A DNA stretch of 64,000 nt from assembly GCF_002950575.1 (NCBI RefSeq), contig NZ_CP026923.1, positions 930,001-994,000 of the forward strand, written 5' to 3'. Position 1 is the first letter of the stretch. Each line of letters starts with the position of its first letter. This DNA is from Pontimonas salivibrio. Its GTDB lineage: Bacteria; Actinomycetota; Actinomycetes; Actinomycetales; Microbacteriaceae. Below the pieces are notes generated by a model. The model did not search any database. It had not been told where the DNA came from and saw only the letters and a program-made list of their open reading frames with translations. Below are positions 41,101 through 50,164 of the stretch, one piece after another. A program made the translations under genes and the position numbers.

Positions 41101-41702
41101 ACGCCGAAATGACGGTTGCGCAATTATTGGAAAGCGACATTGAGGACGGCACGGTGGTGACCATTGCCGGCCTGCTCACCCAAGCGAACCATAAAGTGGC
41201 CAGGGCCAGTGGTAATCCCTACGCCCAGGTGTCCCTTGAAGATTTCAGCGGCGAAATCCAGGTGATGTTCCTCGGCAAGAGCTACCAAGAACACCAAGGC
41301 CTGTTGCAACCAGACAACATTGTGGGACTGCGGGGGAGGGTGCAGCGTCGAGACGACCAAGTGACACTCCATGCCCAACAGGCCAAAGCGTTAGATATTC
41401 AATCCCGCGCTGAAGCGCGTTGGAGTGGGCCGCTCACGTTGGCTGTTCCCGAATACTTTGCGACGGCAGAAGTGCTCACCCAGTTGGATCGCATTTTGGA
41501 GTCACACCCGGGAAACTATGACGTGAGAATTCGGCTCGTGACCTCGCACGCTGCCCGCATGTTTGCCCTCCCCAAGCGGGTGGACGTCACCGCCAACCTC
41601 ATTGCTGAGCTGAAGGGTGTCCTTGGAAAGGACTGTATTTACCAGCCGGACAAGACTGGTTCACCAGAGGACGCTAATCAGAGGTCGGCCGCGACCCGGT
41701 AG
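38127..41702 (+). CDS. dnaE: DNA polymerase III alpha subunit
   Basis: Replicative polymerase, 1191 residues. The PHP domain opens with HLHVHTEYSMLDGAARI and continues through VAMTDHGYMFG. The palm domain has the catalytic aspartates in PDFD413VD415FDERRR; GPGRGSGAGSMAAYAM and KRQWGVHAAGVIMSR bind nucleotide and primer. C-terminal beta-binding and OB-fold regions are complete, so it is a normal-length DnaE1. GGAG stands about 5 nt before the GTG start. The end overlaps the flavin reductase gene by 25 bp on the other strand. Confidence 0.97.
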   Translation: MTDSFAHLHVHTEYSMLDGAARIGELMDEVARQGMPAVAMTDHGYMFGAYEFWRAARDRGINPIIGLEGYLTPGTHRSDKTRVSFGDGGGNDVSGAGAYTHLTLLAENTTGMHNLFKLASKASLEGYYFKPRMDLELLSTLHQGIIATTGCPSGEVQTRLRLGQYDEAKRVAGEMRELFGKENYFVEVMDHGLGIEKQVMTDLVRLAKELGIPLVATNDSHYTHAADATAHEALLCVQSGSTLDDPKRFKFDSQDFYIKSAAEMRELFSDIPEACDNTLLIAERVSVDFDESANYMPKWAVEAGDNEADAFRRAVLTGLDERYPDGVPEESMRRAEYEMDVIIQMGFPSYFLVVADFITWAKDHGIRVGPGRGSGAGSMAAYAMRITELDPIEHGLIFERFLNPDRVSMPDFDVDFDERRRGEVIRYVTDKYGEDRVAQIVTFGTIKAKQALKDASRVLGYPFGMGEKLTKAMPPSVMGKDITLSGINDPEHERYKEAADFRALLEQDRDAASVFAVAKGLENLKRQWGVHAAGVIMSRSPLEDIIPIMRREQDGQIVTQFDFPTSEALGLVKMDFLALRNLTIIDDALDNIEKSHGQRPVLEVLSLDDRPTYELLSRGDTLGVFQLDGGPMRSLLRLLRPERFADISAVLALYRPGPMGADSHTNYALRKNGVQDITPLHPELAEALDGILGETYGLIVYQEQVMEIAQKLAGYTLAQADLLRRAMGKKKKEELDIQFEAFQGGMRDNGYSDDAIDTLWDILLPFSDYAFNKAHSAAYGVVSYWTGYLKAHYPAEYMAALLTSVSDDKDKSAIYLNECRRMKIAVLPPDVNESEVNFSAVDGSIRFGLGAVRNVGASVVAHIKQARDDKGSFSDFHDFVHKVSLQALNRRTVDSLIKAGAFDQLGNTRRSLSEIHESVVDQAVRTKKAAEHGDVGFDFDALLDSSDGAPSPKIINLPEWPKRELLSLERDMLGLYVSDHPLAGLELGLAEHAEMTVAQLLESDIEDGTVVTIAGLLTQANHKVARASGNPYAQVSLEDFSGEIQVMFLGKSYQEHQGLLQPDNIVGLRGRVQRRDDQVTLHAQQAKALDIQSRAEARWSGPLTLAVPEYFATAEVLTQLDRILESHPGNYDVRIRLVTSHAARMFALPKRVDVTANLIAELKGVLGKDCIYQPDKTGSPEDANQRSAATR

Positions 41703-42187
41703 TCCTGATGTTGGTAGACCAGGGCACCACCGTCGACCCCCAGTCCACCACCAAGAATTTCGACCGCGACCATGGCGGCGTCACCCACCGTGTGGCGATC
41801 AACAATCTTGGCGTGAAGATACCCCGAGGCGCCAGGAACAAGCGGAAGCCCTTCAGGGCCCTCGAGCAGTTCGATTCCCTCAAAGCGGCTGGATGCGTCG
41901 CCGCTGAATTGTGTGGCCAGACTGTGGCCTTCATGAGAGAGGGTGTGAATAAGCAGCGAGTCGCTTGCAGAAATTGCGGACCAGCTACTGGCCATGATGG
42001 ACATGTTGAAGCTGGCACGAGGAGGTAGTAATGACAGCGAGGACAAAGATGTGGCGGTAAAACCGGTGGGTTCGCCGGAGGGTTTGAGCAGAGTAATGAT
42101 GGATACGCCGGCACCGTGTCGGCGAAACACTTCCAAGAAACTCTCTCGGGCGGACGGGCTGGTCTGGTAATCAAGTGGAGAAGTCAT
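41678..42187 (-). CDS. Flavin reductase-like FMN-binding protein
   Basis: A 169-residue protein of the flavin reductase domain family, which uses NAD(P)H to reduce FMN or serves as the small subunit of monooxygenases. Landmarks: FRRHGAGVSIITLL, GFTATSLSSLSLLPPRASFNMS, and SHEGHSLATQFSG near the flavin site. No partner oxygenase is adjacent, so the physiological substrate is unknown. Start ATG 42187 is 7 nt after a reverse-strand TAAGCT; GTG 42190 is a near alternative. Confidence 0.85.
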   Translation of the reverse strand: MTSPLDYQTSPSARESFLEVFRRHGAGVSIITLLKPSGEPTGFTATSLSSLSLLPPRASFNMSIMASSWSAISASDSLLIHTLSHEGHSLATQFSGDASSRFEGIELLEGPEGLPLVPGASGYLHAKIVDRHTVGDAAMVAVEILGGGLGVDGGALVYQHQDYRVAADL

Positions 42188-42194
42188 CACCGTT

Positions 42195-42200
42195 AGCTTA
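42195..42200 (-). promoter_or_regulatory. -10 box (TAAGCT, reverse) for a leaderless flavin reductase mRNA
   Basis: Ends 7 nt before ATG 42187, back to back with the hisD promoter 39 bp away. Confidence 0.5.
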
Positions 42201-42238
42201 CGCCCGAGCCCTGGGCGCTCCTTTCACACCATGGCGCC

Positions 42239-42244
42239 TAACAT
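42239..42244 (+). promoter_or_regulatory. -10 box (TAACAT) for a leaderless hisD mRNA
   Basis: TAACAT ends 6 nt before ATG 42251. The intervening bases are GGGGGC, with no room for a ribosome-binding site. Confidence 0.55.
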
Positions 42245-42250
42245 GGGGGC

Positions 42251-43567
42251 ATGATCAGGATGCTTGATTGGCGAGGCCGTGCACTCGACGACAGATCGTT
42301 TGAGACGGATCTCCCACGGCTGAATGCCTCAGACTTGGATGTCTCTGAGGCCGCCACGGAGCTTATTAATAAGGTGCGCGAGCGCGGTAGCGAAGCGCTG
42401 TTGGAACAATCTGCCCGTTTTGACGGTGTAGCGCCCAGTAGCGTTCGCCTCGATCCCGGAACGGCTAAGACGGCGCTCAACACTCTGGATCCGCAACTGC
42501 GCCACGCGATTGAGATTGGTATTGATCGTGTTCGCCTGGCCAGCGCGTTGCAGGTGCCGGAGTCTAAGAGTGTGGAAGTGGCTCCGGGAGCAGTGATTAC
42601 TCAGCGTTTTGTGCCCGTCAGTCGGGCGGGGGTATACGTGCCTGGAGGGAAGGCTGTGTATCCCTCCAGCGTGGTCATGAATGTGGTGGCAGCCCAAGCG
42701 GCTGGGGTGTCATCGATTGCTCTCGCATCCCCACCACAACCCGATTTCGAGGCACAGATTCACCCCACGATTCTTGCCACAGCGGCCTTACTGGACATTG
42801 ATGAGTTGTACCAGATGGGTGGGGCCGGTGCCGTAGGCGCTCTCGCCTACGGTGTTGTGGACATTGGTCTCGACCCGGTGTCCGTGATTACGGGACCCGG
42901 TAACCGATATGTTGCCTCAGCCAAACGGCTGGTCAAAGGTCAGGTCGGAATTGATTCTGAAGCGGGCCCCACTGAGATTGTGGTGATTGCCGATTCTGGG
43001 GCCTCAGCCGACATTGTTGCTGCGGATTTAGTGAGCCAGGCCGAACACGATGAGCTCGCCCAAGCGGTGTTGATCACCACCGATTGGGACCTAGCCCAGC
43101 GGGTGCTGGGCGATGTTGAGCGCCGAGCGAAGGCCACGCTCCACAGTGAGAGGGCCCAGATGGCTCTTGCCGGACAACAGTCCGCCATCATCGTCGTCGA
43201 CACGGTGGCCCAGGCAGTAGTGGTGAGTGATGCGCTGGCGCCAGAGCACCTCGAAATTCTCACCGAGAAGGCCCTGGATGTTGCTTCGCGTATTCGACAC
43301 GCGGGAGCCATTTTCGTTGGTTCGGACACTCCCGTGAGTGCGGGGGACTACCTCGCAGGGTCAAACCACGTACTACCCACTGGTGGTCGAGCCACATTCC
43401 AGTCGGGCCTTTCGGCTCTCACGTTTTTGCGACCGCAGCAAATCGTTCACTACAGCCACGATGCGCTGAAAGAGATTTCCGAACCCTTGGGAATATTTGC
43501 TCGCGCCGAAAACCTTCCCGCTCACGCCGAAGCGGTAGAAGCGCGCTTTCTCACTGAGGAGGACTAG
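42251..43567 (+). CDS. hisD: Histidinol dehydrogenase
   Basis: Catalyses the last two oxidation steps of histidine synthesis with NAD and zinc. 438 residues with RAGVYVPGGKAVYPSSVVMN, GGAGAVGALAYG, ITGPGNRYVASAKRLVKG, IDSEAGPTEIVVIAD, the catalytic DLVSQAEHDELAQ, and PVSAGDYLAGSNHVLPTGG. Other his genes are not adjacent. Likely leaderless. It precedes nrdR and pyrD in one direction with gaps of 3 and 0 bp. Confidence 0.96.
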   Translation: MIRMLDWRGRALDDRSFETDLPRLNASDLDVSEAATELINKVRERGSEALLEQSARFDGVAPSSVRLDPGTAKTALNTLDPQLRHAIEIGIDRVRLASALQVPESKSVEVAPGAVITQRFVPVSRAGVYVPGGKAVYPSSVVMNVVAAQAAGVSSIALASPPQPDFEAQIHPTILATAALLDIDELYQMGGAGAVGALAYGVVDIGLDPVSVITGPGNRYVASAKRLVKGQVGIDSEAGPTEIVVIADSGASADIVAADLVSQAEHDELAQAVLITTDWDLAQRVLGDVERRAKATLHSERAQMALAGQQSAIIVVDTVAQAVVVSDALAPEHLEILTEKALDVASRIRHAGAIFVGSDTPVSAGDYLAGSNHVLPTGGRATFQSGLSALTFLRPQQIVHYSHDALKEISEPLGIFARAENLPAHAEAVEARFLTEED

Positions 43568-43570
43568 GAG

Positions 43571-44089
43571 ATGTTTTGCCCCTTTTGTCGCCACCCCGAC
43601 TCACGTGTGATCGATTCGCGCACCAGCGATGATGGTGTGTCCATCCGGCGACGTCGGGAATGCCCGGAATGTGGGCGCCGATTTAGCACGATAGAAACCG
43701 CCAGCCTCACCGTGGTGAAGCGAAGTGGAGTGAGCGAACCCTTCTCGCGGGAAAAAATCGCCGCCGGAGTGAAAAAAGCGTGCCAGGGTCGGCCAGTGAC
43801 CGACGGTGACCTGGCGCAGCTTGCCCAGCGGGTGGAAGAGGCAATTCGGCAAACCGGCGTGAGCCAAATTGACGCCAACGACATCGGTTTGAGCATCCTC
43901 GAACCCCTTCGCGAGCTTGATGAGGTCGCCTATCTGCGTTTTGCCTCGGTGTACCAGGCCTTTGACAGTTTGGACGACTTCGACGGCGCGATTGCTGCAC
44001 TACGGGCAGCATCCGACGCGGACCGCGAACACAACAGTGCTTCTCACAAATCTCAGAAGGATGCCGGGTCAGCGGAAGGAGCCTCCTAG
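43571..44089 (+). CDS. nrdR: Transcriptional repressor NrdR
   Basis: Represses ribonucleotide reductase genes in response to ATP/dATP. 172 residues: zinc ribbon with CPFC and [10 protein letters not shown] near 3-38, then the ATP-cone (about 46-135, [22 protein letters not shown] to [15 protein letters not shown]). An acidic tail follows. It lies 3 bp after hisD. Confidence 0.96.
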   Translation: MFCPFCRHPDSRVIDSRTSDDGVSIRRRRECPECGRRFSTIETASLTVVKRSGVSEPFSREKIAAGVKKACQGRPVTDGDLAQLAQRVEEAIRQTGVSQIDANDIGLSILEPLRELDEVAYLRFASVYQAFDSLDDFDGAIAALRAASDADREHNSASHKSQKDAGSAEGAS

Positions 44090-45115
44090 GTGTATCCCGC
44101 GTTGTTTCGCCTTCTTCGACGGTTAGACCCAGAATTTACTCACCATGCTGGGGTTGCAGTACTCAAAGCGTGTGGCCTCCCCGGTATTCGGCAGCTTCTT
44201 GAGAGTCGAAATATCGAGGACCCCCGATTACCTCGGCGCGTCATGGGCCTTGATTTTGCCCACCCTTTTGGGCTCGCCGCCGGTTTCGATAAGGACGCAG
44301 AAGTTATTGCGGGATTGGGCGCAGTCGGTTTTGGCCACGTCGAAGTCGGAACGGTCACACCCCGGCCGCAACCTGGAAACCCCAGCCCGCGACTATTTCG
44401 CCTACCAGCTGATCAGGCACTCGTGAACCGGATGGGTTTCAATAACCACGGTGTCGCGGCAATGCGGGAAAACCTCCAGCGGGCCCGAGCACATAACCGC
44501 CGCCCTGTCATTGGGGTGAACATCGGGAAAAACCGCGACACTCCGCTGGAGCACGCCGAGGACGACTACGGCATATTGGCCGAAAAACTGGCGCCCGTCG
44601 CTGACTACCTTGTGGTAAACGTCAGTTCCCCCAACACACCTGGTCTGCGGGCGTTGCAAGACCCAGCAGTGCTCGACAACCTCCTAGGAGTGGTTCAGCA
44701 AGAAGCCGGTGATACGCCAGTGTTGGTGAAAGTATCGCCGGACTCACCTGATGAAGAAATTGCCGATATCGCTGGGTTGGTCACGCAGAGGGGGTTGGCG
44801 GGTCTTGTCGCGACCAACACCACGGTGACTCGGGAGGGATTGTCCACGTCAGCCGCCCGAATTAATGCCATGGGTGACGGCGGATTATCCGGCGCACCTC
44901 TGGCGGCTCGCTCCGAGCAGGTGTTGACGGTGGCAAGAAAAGCCCTCGGTGAGGGGCCCTGCTTAATCTCGGTGGGCGGTGTCAGTACGGGTGCCCAGAT
45001 GTTCTCCCGGTTGAATGCAGGGGCGGATCTCGTGCAGGCCTATACGTCTTTTGTCTACCGGGGGCCGTTTGTTGCCCGGCACATTATCCGTGAACTGTTG
45101 GAGCAGATGGGCTAG
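44090..45115 (+). CDS. pyrD: Dihydroorotate dehydrogenase (quinone), class 2
   Basis: Membrane-associated pyrimidine enzyme that passes electrons to quinone. 341 residues. The N-terminal extension typical of class 2 is present (FRLLRRLDPEFTHHAGVAVLK), then LAAGFDKDAEVIAGLGAVGFG, VEVGTVTPRPQPGNPSPRLFRLP, NRMGFNNHG, and VNVSSPNTPGLRALQ with the catalytic serine. GTG start with no gap after nrdR. The stop shares the CTAG tetramer with the opposed DUF3043 stop. Confidence 0.95.
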   Translation: MYPALFRLLRRLDPEFTHHAGVAVLKACGLPGIRQLLESRNIEDPRLPRRVMGLDFAHPFGLAAGFDKDAEVIAGLGAVGFGHVEVGTVTPRPQPGNPSPRLFRLPADQALVNRMGFNNHGVAAMRENLQRARAHNRRPVIGVNIGKNRDTPLEHAEDDYGILAEKLAPVADYLVVNVSSPNTPGLRALQDPAVLDNLLGVVQQEAGDTPVLVKVSPDSPDEEIADIAGLVTQRGLAGLVATNTTVTREGLSTSAARINAMGDGGLSGAPLAARSEQVLTVARKALGEGPCLISVGGVSTGAQMFSRLNAGADLVQAYTSFVYRGPFVARHIIRELLEQMG

Positions 45116-45684
45116 CTGGGTCGCTCGCCGCGAGCCACTTGGGCCTTAGGCAGACGCAGTCCACGCATTTGCAACGCTCGCATCGCCGCGTACCAGCGGA
45201 CACCCTTTTCCACATTCTCGGGGCCGTATTTGGCGCCTAAACCTCGTCTCACCTGGCGGCCCAACCAAAATGCGTCAATAATCGCGAGCGCAAAAAAGCC
45301 CCACAGCACGATGATGGAAATCACCTGAGCCTCGAGAGAGGGAAGGAAGGTGGCGATAATGACGGCAAACATCATCGGGATCAAAAACTCACCAAAGTTC
45401 CACCGAGCGTCGACGAAATCTCGAACCCATTTCTTCTGGGGTCCCTTATCGCGAACGGGCAGGTAACGCTCGTCACCACGAGCCATGCCGTCTCTGGCGC
45501 GGTCTCGCTGCTCGCGTTGCCGCGCCTTGCGCTCCTTGCGGTTGTTTGAGACCAGGGGTCGCCTCGATTCCGCCTCGCGGTCTTTGCGTCTGGGGGTGGG
45601 GCGCCCTTTGCCGACGGTCTCGCCGTCTGCGTGTGTGTTGTCGGTCTCGCTCACGTCTGCCACTCTCCTGTTATCTCTGGCCAT
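45112..45684 (-). CDS. DUF3043 membrane protein
   Basis: A protein of 180-190 residues from the actinobacterial DUF3043 family: a very basic, charged N-terminal half (many Arg/Lys/Glu), the motif RYLPVRDKGPQKKWVRDFVDARWN, two adjacent membrane helices (about 100-118 and 121-140) and GAKYGPENVEKGVRWYAAMRALQMR. Function unknown. ATG 45684 is the longest start, but it lies one base after the reverse TAATCT box; GTG 45654, behind AGGAG, is a credible shorter start. Confidence 0.85.
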   Translation of the reverse strand: MARDNRRVADVSETDNTHADGETVGKGRPTPRRKDREAESRRPLVSNNRKERKARQREQRDRARDGMARGDERYLPVRDKGPQKKWVRDFVDARWNFGEFLIPMMFAVIIATFLPSLEAQVISIIVLWGFFALAIIDAFWLGRQVRRGLGAKYGPENVEKGVRWYAAMRALQMRGLRLPKAQVARGERPS

Positions 45685-45691
45685 TAGATTA
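45685..45691. promoter_or_regulatory. Back-to-back -10 boxes for the M20 peptidase and DUF3043 genes
   Basis: On the plus strand TAGATT (45685-45690) ends 6 nt before ATG 45697, a leaderless arrangement. On the minus strand the same bases (45691-45686) read TAATCT, a good -10 box for DUF3043. The two RNA polymerase sites cannot be occupied together. Confidence 0.5.
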
Positions 45692-45696
45692 CCGGC

Positions 45697-47109
45697 ATGA
45701 GCGTGAACAGTAACCGGCAGGAACTTCTCACACAGCTAAGAGATGTTGTCTCTGATGCTCAACCCGACAGTCAGGCGGTGTTGGCACAGCTGATTTCTAT
45801 TCCTTCCCTGTCGAAGCCGGGCAGTGACCCTAAGGTGCTGAGCCAATCGGCAGAAACTGTTAAGGAACTTTTTGCCCCGCTGCTTGCGTGGAACAGGATT
45901 GAGATCGTCAGTGCACCTGACGGCGCGCCCGCCTTGTTGGCGAGAAAAGAGCCGGCGCCCGGCTTTCCCACCGTGTTGCTCTACGCACACCACGACGTCC
46001 AACCCACGGGGGGTGAACACTCATGGACAAGTCCGCCGTTCGTGGCGACTACACGAGAAGGTCGCCTTTACGGACGCGGTAGTGCCGATGACGGAGCGGG
46101 CATCGTCACCCACTACAGCGCCCTTAAGGCACTGACATCACACTGTGGTGAGACGCCGGGTCTCGGCGTTGTGGTGTTTATCGAGGGTGAGGAAGAAAGT
46201 GGCTCACCCACGTTTGCCACGTTGTTGGAGATGTATGCGGACACGTTGGCTTCTGACGTCATCGTGGTGGCTGATTCGGATAACCCTGCTCCCGATAGGC
46301 CTGCACTGACCACAAGCCTTCGAGGGGTGTTGGGTGTGACGGTTCGGCTGAAAACTCTGACCGGTGCGCGGCACTCAGGGCTCTTTGGCGGTCCGACACC
46401 TGATGCCTTAGGTGTGTTGGTGCGGCTACTGGGCACCTGTTACGACGACACCGGGGCTGTCGCGATTGAGGGGCTCTCTGGCGTGTCGAGCGGTGCGTTA
46501 ACGAAACTGTCTGAGGACACTTTCCGGGAAGAAGCAGGACTTCTGCCTGGGATTGAGTTGTGGGGGAGTGGTGAGCTTTCTGGCAGGCTCTGGCGGGAAC
46601 CAGCCCTCACCATCACCGGCATGGATGTCCCTGCGGTTCGTGACGCATCGAACACTTTGTTGCCTGAGGCTTCTGCTCGACTCAGTCTGCGCATTCCTCC
46701 CAATGTCGATGCCATCAAGGCCCGAGAGGCGTTGGAAACCCATCTGCAGGATCATCTGCCCACCGGTGTCGTGATGGAGTTTTTGGATGGAGAAGCAGGG
46801 GAAGGTTTTGACCAAACACCAGACCACCCGCTGTTGAGTGAATTAGCTGGCTGTCTGGGTGAGGCTTTTGGCAACCCGGTTGAGTACCAGGGTGTAGGCG
46901 GGACGATTCCCTTTGTGGCCCATCTTGCCCAGCGTTTTCCGGGGGTTCCCATTGCGGTCACTGGAGTGGAGGATCGGCAATCGGCGGCCCATGGCATTGA
47001 CGAATCAGTTGATCTGGCCATGTTGGAGCGGGCGGCGCTCGGTGAAGCACTGTTTTTGGCTCGTATGGAGGAGAGTCGCGTCCAGGATGCCACCACGAAC
47101 CCGCGCTAA
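45697..47109 (+). CDS. M20 family metallo-dipeptidase
   Basis: A 470-residue zinc peptidase of the M20/ArgE/DapE/CPG2 group. Metal-site motifs: YAHHDVQP (His, Asp), GRGSADDGAGI, and EGEEESGS (catalytic and metal Glu), with a dimerisation domain in the middle and a final AAHGIDESVDLAML histidine motif. It probably hydrolyses dipeptides or small amides in the cytoplasm; DapE function is less likely because the sequence resembles CNDP-type dipeptidases. Leaderless-type start. Confidence 0.88.
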   Translation: MSVNSNRQELLTQLRDVVSDAQPDSQAVLAQLISIPSLSKPGSDPKVLSQSAETVKELFAPLLAWNRIEIVSAPDGAPALLARKEPAPGFPTVLLYAHHDVQPTGGEHSWTSPPFVATTREGRLYGRGSADDGAGIVTHYSALKALTSHCGETPGLGVVVFIEGEEESGSPTFATLLEMYADTLASDVIVVADSDNPAPDRPALTTSLRGVLGVTVRLKTLTGARHSGLFGGPTPDALGVLVRLLGTCYDDTGAVAIEGLSGVSSGALTKLSEDTFREEAGLLPGIELWGSGELSGRLWREPALTITGMDVPAVRDASNTLLPEASARLSLRIPPNVDAIKAREALETHLQDHLPTGVVMEFLDGEAGEGFDQTPDHPLLSELAGCLGEAFGNPVEYQGVGGTIPFVAHLAQRFPGVPIAVTGVEDRQSAAHGIDESVDLAMLERAALGEALFLARMEESRVQDATTNPR

Positions 47110-47137
47110 ACTGAGGCACAGACGAAAGGTGTGAACG

Positions 47138-47494
47138 ATGACTCAGTCAATTGACGAAAAGACCCAAACGCACGGTGTCACGCTGACCGATACCGCGGCG
47201 AACAAAGTTCGCTCGCTGATTGACCAGGAGGGACGCGATGATTTGCGCCTTCGTGTCGCCGTTCAACCCGGTGGCTGCTCTGGTTTGATTTACCAGCTGT
47301 TTTTCGATGAGCGTCTCATGGAAGACGACGTTGTCGCCGATTTTGACGGCGTGGAAGTTATTGTCGACAAAATGTCGACCGCCTACCTGGATGGTGCGGT
47401 CGTCGACTTTGAAGACACCATTCAAAAGCAGGGGTTCACGATTGATAACCCCAATGCGGGTGGCAGCTGCGCTTGCGGAGATAGTTTCAGCTAA
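47138..47494 (+). CDS. Iron-sulfur cluster insertion protein, ErpA/IscA type
   Basis: A 118-residue A-type carrier that hands Fe-S clusters to target proteins. The three cluster cysteines are present in GGCSG and the C-terminal CAC motif (GGSCACGDSFS). GAAAGG precedes the ATG and TAAACT near 47106 could be the -10 box. Mycobacterial Rv2204c lies near ctaC as here. Confidence 0.92.
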   Translation: MTQSIDEKTQTHGVTLTDTAANKVRSLIDQEGRDDLRLRVAVQPGGCSGLIYQLFFDERLMEDDVVADFDGVEVIVDKMSTAYLDGAVVDFEDTIQKQGFTIDNPNAGGSCACGDSFS

Positions 47495-47581
47495 GTTCCA
47501 GGAAAAACCCGCTCTGGTGGCACCGGAGTAGTAGTGGGCGTGTCGTAAACTAGGGGCAGTTGACAGATATTGAGGAGAGCC

Positions 47582-48442
47582 GTGAGCAAGCTTCGCTCGA
47601 GGTCCACCAGGGCCGCAGCTATTTTGGTGGGTCTGGCGCTTGTCCTTACAGGGTGTACATCGCAGGCCGCGTTGGGTTGGTTGCCCACTGAGCGTGGTTT
47701 GACCAACCAGACAGACCGTGTGATCGACCTGTGGGTTGTGTCATGGATTGTTCTGCTCGTGGTGGGAGTAATCACCTGGATCCTCATTATCTGGGCGGCC
47801 GTGGTGTATCGCCGTCGAAAGGGTCAGACCGGTACTCCCGCCCAGCTGCGCTACAACATGCCCATTGAAACGTTCTACACGGTTGTCCCGCTGATTCTGG
47901 TTCTCGGATTCTTCGCGTTTACGGCCCGCGACCAGGCAATCATCGAAGAACCGCTGCCAGACCCGGATGTGCGCGTTGAGGTGTTTGGAAAGCGTTGGGC
48001 CTGGGACTTTAACTATCTCAACGAAGAGGTTTATTACTCCGGCATTCAGGCCCAGGAGCTCCCTGAAGGGCCCATTGACGCCGAAAGCCTGCCGAAGCTG
48101 TACCTGCCGGTCGATCAAAAGGTAGAAATCACCATTGAGTCGCGGGATGTCATCCACTCCTTCTGGATTGTCGACTTCCTCTACAAAAAAGACATGATTC
48201 CGGCTCGTACGAACTACTGGTACTTCATTCCCCAGCAGGAGGGTGTCTACCGCGGTAAATGTGCCGAGCTCTGTGGCGAATACCACTCCTTAATGCTCTT
48301 CGAGGTTCACGTGGTGAGCCAAGAAGAATATGACCGGCAGATTCAAGCGCTACGTCAGCAGGGGAACACCGGTCGCCTTGGACCCGAGTACAACGTGTTA
48401 CAGAACCTTCCCGGTACCACCGCCACCGCAGAGGAGCGCTAA
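47582..48442 (+). CDS. ctaC: Cytochrome c oxidase subunit II
   Basis: Subunit II of the aa3 oxidase with the CuA site. 286 residues starting with a lipoprotein signal (VGLALVLTGCTS, lipobox LTGC), two membrane hairpin helices (about 45-70 and 95-115), and the cupredoxin domain with VIHSFW and GKCAELCGEYHSLM as CuA ligands. I use GTG 47582 because GAGGAG stands just before it; TTG 47570 is in frame but overlaps that site. The lipobox makes it a client of Lgt/LspA/Lnt. Confidence 0.94.
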   Translation: MSKLRSRSTRAAAILVGLALVLTGCTSQAALGWLPTERGLTNQTDRVIDLWVVSWIVLLVVGVITWILIIWAAVVYRRRKGQTGTPAQLRYNMPIETFYTVVPLILVLGFFAFTARDQAIIEEPLPDPDVRVEVFGKRWAWDFNYLNEEVYYSGIQAQELPEGPIDAESLPKLYLPVDQKVEITIESRDVIHSFWIVDFLYKKDMIPARTNYWYFIPQQEGVYRGKCAELCGEYHSLMLFEVHVVSQEEYDRQIQALRQQGNTGRLGPEYNVLQNLPGTTATAEER

Positions 48443-48445
48443 GCC

Positions 48446-50161
48446 ATGACCCAGACGGCCCCACGTCCAGACGTCACGGACATTCCCGAAGGACTGAGCA
48501 ACGCTCGCGTCGCCAAACGCGGAAACCTCTTTGTGGAGTGGCTCACCACCACCGACCACAAGAAGGTGGGCTACCTGTACCTCATTACCTCGTTCATCTA
48601 CTTCCTCCTCGGTGGTGTGATGGCCCTGGTGATTCGTGCACAGCTTTTCGCTCCAGGTCTCGAGATCGTGGCGACCAAAGAGCAGTACAACCAGCTGTTC
48701 ACCATGCACGGCACCATCATGCTGCTGATGTTTGCCACGCCACTGTTCGCCGGTTTTGCGAACGTCTTGATGCCTCTGCAAATTGGTTCGCCCGATGTGG
48801 CCTTCCCCCGTTTGAACGCTTTTGCCTACTGGCTCTTTAGCTTCGGCTCTTTGATCGCGGTAGCGGGATTCTTAACCCCGCAGGGTGCCGCGTCATTTGG
48901 TTGGTTTGCCTACACGCCGCTGTCTAGTCAAACGTTCACACCGGGTCTAGGGGGGAATCTCTGGGTATTTGGTCTGGGGCTCAGTGGTTTCGGAACGATT
49001 TTGGGTGCGGTGAACTTCATCACCACCATCATCACAATGCGTGTACCCGGCATGACCATGTGGCGCATGCCAATCTTCACCTGGAACACACTGGTCACCT
49101 CGATTCTGGTGTTGCTTGCCTTCCCCGTGTTGGCCGCGGCGATGCTGGCTCTCGGAAGCGACCGCGTGTTCGGTTCCCATGTTTATGATGCGGCGAACGG
49201 TGGGGCGATCTTGTGGCAGCACCTCTTCTGGTTCTTCGGCCACCCCGAGGTTTACATCATCGCTCTGCCATTTTTCGGAATCGTGTCAGAGATTTTCCCC
49301 GTCTTCAGCCGGAAACCCATCTTCGGCTATAAGACACTGGTGTACGCGACAATTGCCATTGCCGCTTTGTCAATGACGGTCTGGGCCCACCACATGTATG
49401 TGACGGGTTCCGTGTTGTTGCCGTTCTTCGCCCTAATGACAATGCTCATTGCGGTACCAACGGGAGTGAAGATATTCAACTGGATCGGGACTATGTGGCG
49501 GGGATCTGTCACATTTGAAACTCCCATTGTGTACGCCTTGGGCTTCTTGGTGTCCTTCGTCTTTGGTGGACTGACTGGTGTGATTCTCGCCTCCCCGCCG
49601 CTCACCTTCCACACCTCAGACTCCTACTTTGTGGTCGCCCACTTCCACTACGTGGTGTTCGGCACCGTGGTGTTCGCCATGTTCGCCGGCTTCTTCTTCT
49701 GGTGGCCAAAGTTCACCGGGAAGATGCTGAACGAGTCCCTCGGCCACATTCAGTTCTGGCTACTCTTTATCGGCTTCCACATGACCTTCCTTATCCAGCA
49801 CTGGTTGGGTGTGATGGGAATGCCCCGTCGCTACGCCACCTACATGGAAGAAGACGGCTTCACCTGGATGAACCAGCTTTCCACCATCGGCTCCGTGGTC
49901 CTTGCGCTGTCCATGATTCCGTTCTTCTTGAACGTGTATCTCACTGCGCGTAAGGGTCAGAAGGTGACCGTGAATGATCCGTGGGGTTATGGCCGTTCAC
50001 TGGAGTGGGCAACTAGTTGCCCGCCACCTCGACACAACTTCACCTCTATTCCCCGGATTCGCTCCGAGTCGCCGGCATTTGATTTGAACCACCCCGAATT
50101 GGATTTGCCCTTGGCGGTGGGGAGTTCCAGAAAAGCTGACAACGTGAAGTCGGAGAGCTAG
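48446..50161 (+). CDS. ctaD: Cytochrome c oxidase subunit I
   Basis: Catalytic subunit of the aa3 oxidase, 571 residues, about twelve membrane helices. The binuclear-centre motifs are intact: [12 protein letters not shown] with a heme a ligand, [16 protein letters not shown] with CuB ligand and the cross-linked Tyr, WAHHMYVTG with the other CuB histidines, and HFHYVVFG for heme a3 and a. The second helix [13 protein letters not shown] is typical. Starts 3 bp after ctaC and ends 3 bp before ctaF. Confidence 0.97.
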   Translation: MTQTAPRPDVTDIPEGLSNARVAKRGNLFVEWLTTTDHKKVGYLYLITSFIYFLLGGVMALVIRAQLFAPGLEIVATKEQYNQLFTMHGTIMLLMFATPLFAGFANVLMPLQIGSPDVAFPRLNAFAYWLFSFGSLIAVAGFLTPQGAASFGWFAYTPLSSQTFTPGLGGNLWVFGLGLSGFGTILGAVNFITTIITMRVPGMTMWRMPIFTWNTLVTSILVLLAFPVLAAAMLALGSDRVFGSHVYDAANGGAILWQHLFWFFGHPEVYIIALPFFGIVSEIFPVFSRKPIFGYKTLVYATIAIAALSMTVWAHHMYVTGSVLLPFFALMTMLIAVPTGVKIFNWIGTMWRGSVTFETPIVYALGFLVSFVFGGLTGVILASPPLTFHTSDSYFVVAHFHYVVFGTVVFAMFAGFFFWWPKFTGKMLNESLGHIQFWLLFIGFHMTFLIQHWLGVMGMPRRYATYMEEDGFTWMNQLSTIGSVVLALSMIPFFLNVYLTARKGQKVTVNDPWGYGRSLEWATSCPPPRHNFTSIPRIRSESPAFDLNHPELDLPLAVGSSRKADNVKSES

Positions 50162-50164
50162 TTC

